A DNA stretch of 54,402 bases from an uncultured Bacteroidia bacterium (lineage in GTDB: Bacteria > Bacteroidota > Bacteroidia > Bacteroidales > UBA932): positions 1 through 54,402 of the forward strand of contig CACZWF010000002.1 in NCBI GenBank assembly GCA_902784785.1, written 5' to 3'. A model generated the notes under the pieces. The model was not told where the DNA came from and ran no database searches. It worked only from the letters and a program-made list of their open reading frames with translations. Below are positions 51,461 through 54,402 of the stretch, piece by piece (positions within the stretch are counted from its first letter, which is position 1; every line of letters begins with the position of its first letter). The position numbers and the translations under genes were made by a program.

Positions 51461-51712
51461 ATGGCTTATTTACCGCAACCGCTTGATGAATCGAAAGTTG
51501 ATTTGCCGGAAGGACTGGATGAGTTGACGGAGTCGCTGGCTAAAAATGTCCATGAGGTCTGGTCCTCCGGCAGGCTCGCCGAAGGGTGGAAATGGGGCCC
51601 GGTCAGGGATGATGCAAAGAAAGAGCACCCCTGCCTAATACCCTACGAGGAGTTATCGGAAGAAGAAAAGAGCTATGACCGTGCCACAGCTCTTTCTACC
51701 ATTAAATTATAA
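51461..51712 (+). CDS. Stand-alone RyR (ryanodine receptor-type) domain protein
   Basis: 83 aa, just one domain. The RyR signature is clear: YLPQPLDESKVDLPEGLDEL, NVHEVWSSGRLAEGWKWGP, RDDAKKEHPCLIPYEELSEE and EKSYDRATALSTIKL. In eukaryotic calcium channels the domain occurs in repeats; bacterial single-domain versions exist, including in Bacteroides, with no settled function, and RyR domains have been linked computationally to nucleotide-signalling conflict systems. No signal peptide or TM. It converges on the M48 gene with only 14 bp between them. Confidence 0.93.
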   Translation: MAYLPQPLDESKVDLPEGLDELTESLAKNVHEVWSSGRLAEGWKWGPVRDDAKKEHPCLIPYEELSEEEKSYDRATALSTIKL

Positions 51713-51726
51713 GGTAAGCCGCTAAG

Positions 51727-52938
51727 CTAGCAAATTGCGTCGAATGAGGGGGTGAAGTTCCGTTGAATCATCGCGGCGAATTGTTGCGAAATCTCCTTTT
51801 CCGAGAAGTTGAGGCTCTTGCCGAAGCCATAAACGAACGAAATCTCATCATTGGCTATCTGCTTGTCGGATATCACCAAACTGATGACATAGGCCAGCAA
51901 ATTCTCACGCATCGCGGGTTCCAACGTAAGGATGATGTGAACCGACTGCTCAAAGAGTTGTTCGACATTGGCTTTCGCAATGGCATCTAGAAACGGGGTC
52001 GGGAAGATTTTAACGCCGGATATGTGTTGGAGGATGTGTTCCACTTCTTTTTCCGAAACTTTGTCGTCCGCATTGGCTACAAGAAGGCCTGCCGATGCGA
52101 TAAATATGGCCAAGTGTTCATCAATAGGGCTGTTCCCAATCTTCAGCAGGCATTGGATTAGGTCTTCCATTTCTTTCTCCAGCGCTTCTTCGCTGCCGGA
52201 CGTGGCAAAGAGACGGATGGCCTCCACACGTACCGGGTTTACCGGGTGATCGTAGCTGTTGAGCCCTTTCCCTTCCAAGAAATACTTCAGCCGTTTTTTG
52301 TTATTCGCCAGATAAGCCTCGATGCTGACGTTCATCTTCTCGAAATCCAGGCCTGAAGCCATCTTGAAGAAAGCGGAAACGCAGGCATTCAGGTTCCCAT
52401 TGGCCCAAAAACCATAGCGGTCGGCTACCAACTCTGCCAGCTGGTCGTGCAAACGAATCTTATAGGCCAGTATCATGGGCGGGTCTATATGTTCCGGAGG
52501 GAATACGAAATAAATGAGGCGCTTGAGTGCGGTGTCTTTGTTGATGATGTGCCCCAGTTCGTGTCCGACGACGAAGCGAAGCTCATCTTCGCTCATCAGC
52601 CCGAACATCGCGGAATTGACATTGACAATATGGGGTTCTCCTTCTTCTTCCGAAGCTACGGAGAAAGCATTGATGGAACTGTCTCCGGTCACATAAAAAT
52701 CCACCGGTTCTTCAAAGCCAAGACGTTGCTTGACTTCCTGGCACAATTTGTAGAAGTCCGGAAGAATATCTTCTTCCACTTTCATACAATGGCCTTCCAT
52801 TCGGTTGCGCCAATAATCATTGCCGGATCCGTCGTTGGCTGATTTCAGGATGGCATTCACGACCGAGCCTTGCAGTGCTTGATAAATCTGCTGTCCAAGT
52901 TCCTGTTCCAGTTTGATCGTGGGGTTTAGTTGAGGCAT
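51727..52938 (-). CDS. M48-family metallopeptidase with TerB-like C-terminal domain
   Basis: 403 aa. No signal peptide or TM helices, so probably cytosolic, unlike HtpX. The peptidase part shows HIVNVNSAMFGLMSEDELRF, the zinc motif HELGH at 126-130, and HDQLAELVADRYG with the third ligand Glu near 169. Residues ~265-400 form a helical TerB-like domain (HLAIFIASAGLLVANADDKV, SEKEVEHILQHI, LVISDKQIANDEISFVYGFG), a module seen in tellurite-resistance/stress proteins. Its upstream region carries copy 2 of the 67-bp promoter-leader repeat, linking its control to the TIR-like gene. Confidence 0.9.
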   Translation of the reverse strand: MPQLNPTIKLEQELGQQIYQALQGSVVNAILKSANDGSGNDYWRNRMEGHCMKVEEDILPDFYKLCQEVKQRLGFEEPVDFYVTGDSSINAFSVASEEEGEPHIVNVNSAMFGLMSEDELRFVVGHELGHIINKDTALKRLIYFVFPPEHIDPPMILAYKIRLHDQLAELVADRYGFWANGNLNACVSAFFKMASGLDFEKMNVSIEAYLANNKKRLKYFLEGKGLNSYDHPVNPVRVEAIRLFATSGSEEALEKEMEDLIQCLLKIGNSPIDEHLAIFIASAGLLVANADDKVSEKEVEHILQHISGVKIFPTPFLDAIAKANVEQLFEQSVHIILTLEPAMRENLLAYVISLVISDKQIANDEISFVYGFGKSLNFSEKEISQQFAAMIQRNFTPSFDAIC

Positions 52939-53024
52939 GATAGGAGCTTTATTTGATTACGTTCGGTTGGTTAGAGTACATACCACTATCAATGATATGG
53001 TGCTCAAATTTCATTCGAATTGAT

Positions 53025-53091
53025 AATGAATTGCAGCAACATTTCTTCGCGCGCGAATACTGAGGCCAAATATAGCAAAAAAATCGGAACT
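53025..53091 (-). promoter_or_regulatory. 67-bp promoter-leader repeat, copy 2, upstream of the M48 gene
   Basis: Minus strand TATATTTG at 53074-53067 (-7 box), then the perfect palindrome TTCGCGCGCGAA (53044-53055) and ATGTTGCTGCAATTCATT, as in copy 1 at 49814-49880. The M48 ATG is ~87 bp beyond the end of the repeat, so the leader would be ~120 nt. The rest of 52939-53150 shows no other feature. Confidence 0.75.
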
Positions 53092-53150
53092 CTCGCTTGT
53101 ATCTTGTAAAAATCTTATAAACGGATGATTATAATTCTGTTCCCTCGCAT

Positions 53151-54161
53151 TCACCGGCAATTTTTCAGGAAGCGAAGAATGTTGTCGAGGTTGACGCGGA
53201 GTTCGATGTGCAGTATAAGAAGATACTGAAAATCAGGAATTGATGACTCTTTGTCGACGATGTCGACTCTCCCCAGATCATCGGCTTTGAGATATTCTCC
53301 GATCGAACTCTTTCTGAAAAAATAAGTCTGTTCCAGAATGTTGATAAATTCCTTGTCGGCGGTCCGGGTCATCGAGAGGAACCGGTCGTTGGAGAAGAAT
53401 TTCAGGTCTTGGGGTGTTTCCGGAATGACTGTGGGCCTGACGAATTTCGGTTTAATGGAATAGGATTCGCAAAAATCTTCGTAATGTTCCCATAGGTCGC
53501 GGATGGTCGTGAAGAACTCCCGGTAGTCATCAGGCAGTTCATTATCAGGGCATTCGGGCTTGAAGTTCAAATAGGTGGTCAAGAGTTTTTCTTCCCCATC
53601 AACACGCTCATACCTTCTGTAATATTCTTCAAACCATAACCCTTGCAGTGTCGGTCGATGAATGTCGAAAGAAAACTTTTCCAGAGAGCCCAGCGTCCAT
53701 CGTGTCCATTTTTCGTTGCGCTTGTATAAGGTATCCAGCGCCGGAATCTTGAAGGTTGCTTCTTCGCTCCGGTACAACGAATACCCGTTCCGTTGAACAT
53801 ACTTCTTGATTGCATTTGTGTCCAAATCCATCCTTTGCGCCAATCTGTCCCATTCTTCTTCCGTAATCTGGAGGAGGTCGGCGACGGTATCGACCCGGCA
53901 CGCATATAATGCATCTATTGTTTTTGGGGGAAGATCCATCTGTGTGCGCAAGGTTGTCAGAAAGTTCGATGGTCCCTGCATCGCGTCCTTGAGCGCCTGG
54001 GCCATCAGATGCTCTTCCCAGGAACGTTGGATACCGGCTGAACGGTAGGACTCGCTTGCGATCCGGTAGTTTTCACGCATTTGCCCGTCCAGATGCTTGG
54101 AACGGTATTTTTTGATGCACTTGAGAAGGAATGGATTGATGCGAATAGAATCTGTGCTCAT
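53151..54161 (-). CDS. Uncharacterised protein with a helix-hairpin-helix/alpha-CTD-like segment
   Basis: 336 aa, no signal peptide or TM. Residues ~76-128 (LPPKTIDALYACRVDTVADL, LQITEEEWDRLAQRMDLDTN) resemble the RNA polymerase alpha C-terminal domain or a related HhH fold, which often binds DNA. The remainder is charged and helical (FFTTIRDLWEHYEDFCESYS) with no family I recognise. It starts 12 bp after the stop of the partial gene at the right edge and is probably co-transcribed with it. Confidence 0.7.
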   Translation of the reverse strand: MSTDSIRINPFLLKCIKKYRSKHLDGQMRENYRIASESYRSAGIQRSWEEHLMAQALKDAMQGPSNFLTTLRTQMDLPPKTIDALYACRVDTVADLLQITEEEWDRLAQRMDLDTNAIKKYVQRNGYSLYRSEEATFKIPALDTLYKRNEKWTRWTLGSLEKFSFDIHRPTLQGLWFEEYYRRYERVDGEEKLLTTYLNFKPECPDNELPDDYREFFTTIRDLWEHYEDFCESYSIKPKFVRPTVIPETPQDLKFFSNDRFLSMTRTADKEFINILEQTYFFRKSSIGEYLKADDLGRVDIVDKESSIPDFQYLLILHIELRVNLDNILRFLKNCR

Positions 54162-54173
54162 AATGATTCAATT

Positions 54174-54402
54174 TTAGAAGCCGATTTTACCTTTCTTTTT
54201 GTCCAGTTTGAAGGTCTTGACGTCCGCGAGTTCGACCTGGTGTACCGCGGGGCGCTCGGGCAGGCCGGCTTCGCGGAGGATGACCTGCTGGTGAATGGTC
54301 CGGGCCATCAGTTTCATCGTACGGGCGTTGGTCTCGATCGAGGCGCTCAGGGAGTTCAGATAGCCTCGGATATGCGCTTCGGCTTCCGGGGTGATAGTGG
54401 CT
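54174..54402 (-). CDS. C-terminal fragment of an uncharacterised protein (cut by the window edge)
   Basis: The frame ends at TAA 54176-54174 and is open for 76 codons to the edge (AEAHIRGYLNSLSASIETNA, LMARTIHQQVILREAGLPER, basic end KLDKKKGKIGF). GC-rich codons in contrast to the AT-rich island. Not recognised. An internal ATG exists (MKLMARTIH...), but helical sequence continues upstream of it, so this is probably only the tail of a longer gene. Confidence 0.6.
   Translation of the reverse strand, partial: ATITPEAEAHIRGYLNSLSASIETNARTMKLMARTIHQQVILREAGLPERPAVHQVELADVKTFKLDKKKGKIGF

Noticed and set aside
1-54402. tRNA, rRNA, riboswitch or phage integration site
   Set aside because: I looked for tRNA-like clover-leaf segments and known RNA elements and saw none that I could support by eye.

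Overview
This window comes from a Bacteroidota chromosome, most likely a gut-type Bacteroidales. The signs are two SusC/SusD pairs, a one-protein hybrid two-component regulator, Cys-anchored lipoproteins, fimbrillin-like domains, and promoters of the Bacteroides type (TAnnTTTG near -7, often with TTTG near -33). The first ~43 kb is GC-rich by eye; ~44.3-50 kb is clearly AT-rich. Genus is not resolved. I found no tRNA, rRNA, CRISPR array or intact insertion sequence.

Layout. (1) 1-3038: the 3' part of a TamB-type protein that runs without a break into an Omp85/TamL-like beta-barrel. (2) 8258-3120, minus strand: SusC/SusD pair followed by an overlapping NAD(P)H-hydrate dehydratase gene. (3) 31570-8431, minus strand: a polysaccharide utilization locus. 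In transcription order it holds a GH63/MGH1-like glycosidase, an HTCS regulator, SusC, SusD, two endonuclease/exonuclease/phosphatase (EEP) lipoproteins with PKD domains, a beta-propeller lipoprotein, GH27, GH39-like and GH2 enzymes and a metallophosphoesterase. Two EEP enzymes plus a phosphoesterase beside alpha-galactosidase-type enzymes suggest a phosphate-bearing glycoconjugate as substrate (inference). (4) 32580-31592: a YefM/YoeB-type toxin-antitoxin pair whose toxin carries a long extra domain and lacks the expected catalytic residues. (5) 39101-32661: two tandem modules, each a microprotein (42 or 47 aa, shared C-terminal motif) followed by a giant beta-helix lipoprotein; then another beta-helix protein at 40645-39257.

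(6) 40.7-43.6 kb: a DUF6122 membrane protein, a sigma-70 factor fused to a C39-like cysteine peptidase domain with an apparently intact triad, and an AAA ATPase with a DUF234/PD-(D/E)XK-like tail. (7) 43.6-54.4 kb: an accessory island. It contains a NYN nuclease, a KdsA / four-TM protein / KdsD-like isomerase operon, an uncharacterised membrane protein, a pentapeptide-repeat protein with a TIR-like C-terminus interrupted by an A16 tract, a GNAT acetyltransferase, a broken LIM/DA1-like peptidase joined to the remnant of a second ATPase gene, a stand-alone RyR domain, an M48 peptidase with a TerB-like tail, and two poorly characterised genes at the right edge. A 67-bp promoter/leader sequence is duplicated in front of the TIR-like gene and the M48 gene, which suggests shared control.

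Most notable: the sigma-C39 fusion, the TamB-Omp85 fusion, the A16 switch, the duplicated promoter-leader, the degenerate extended YoeB with an intact TGTACA operator, the microprotein/beta-helix modules, and the DA1/ATPase deletion scar.
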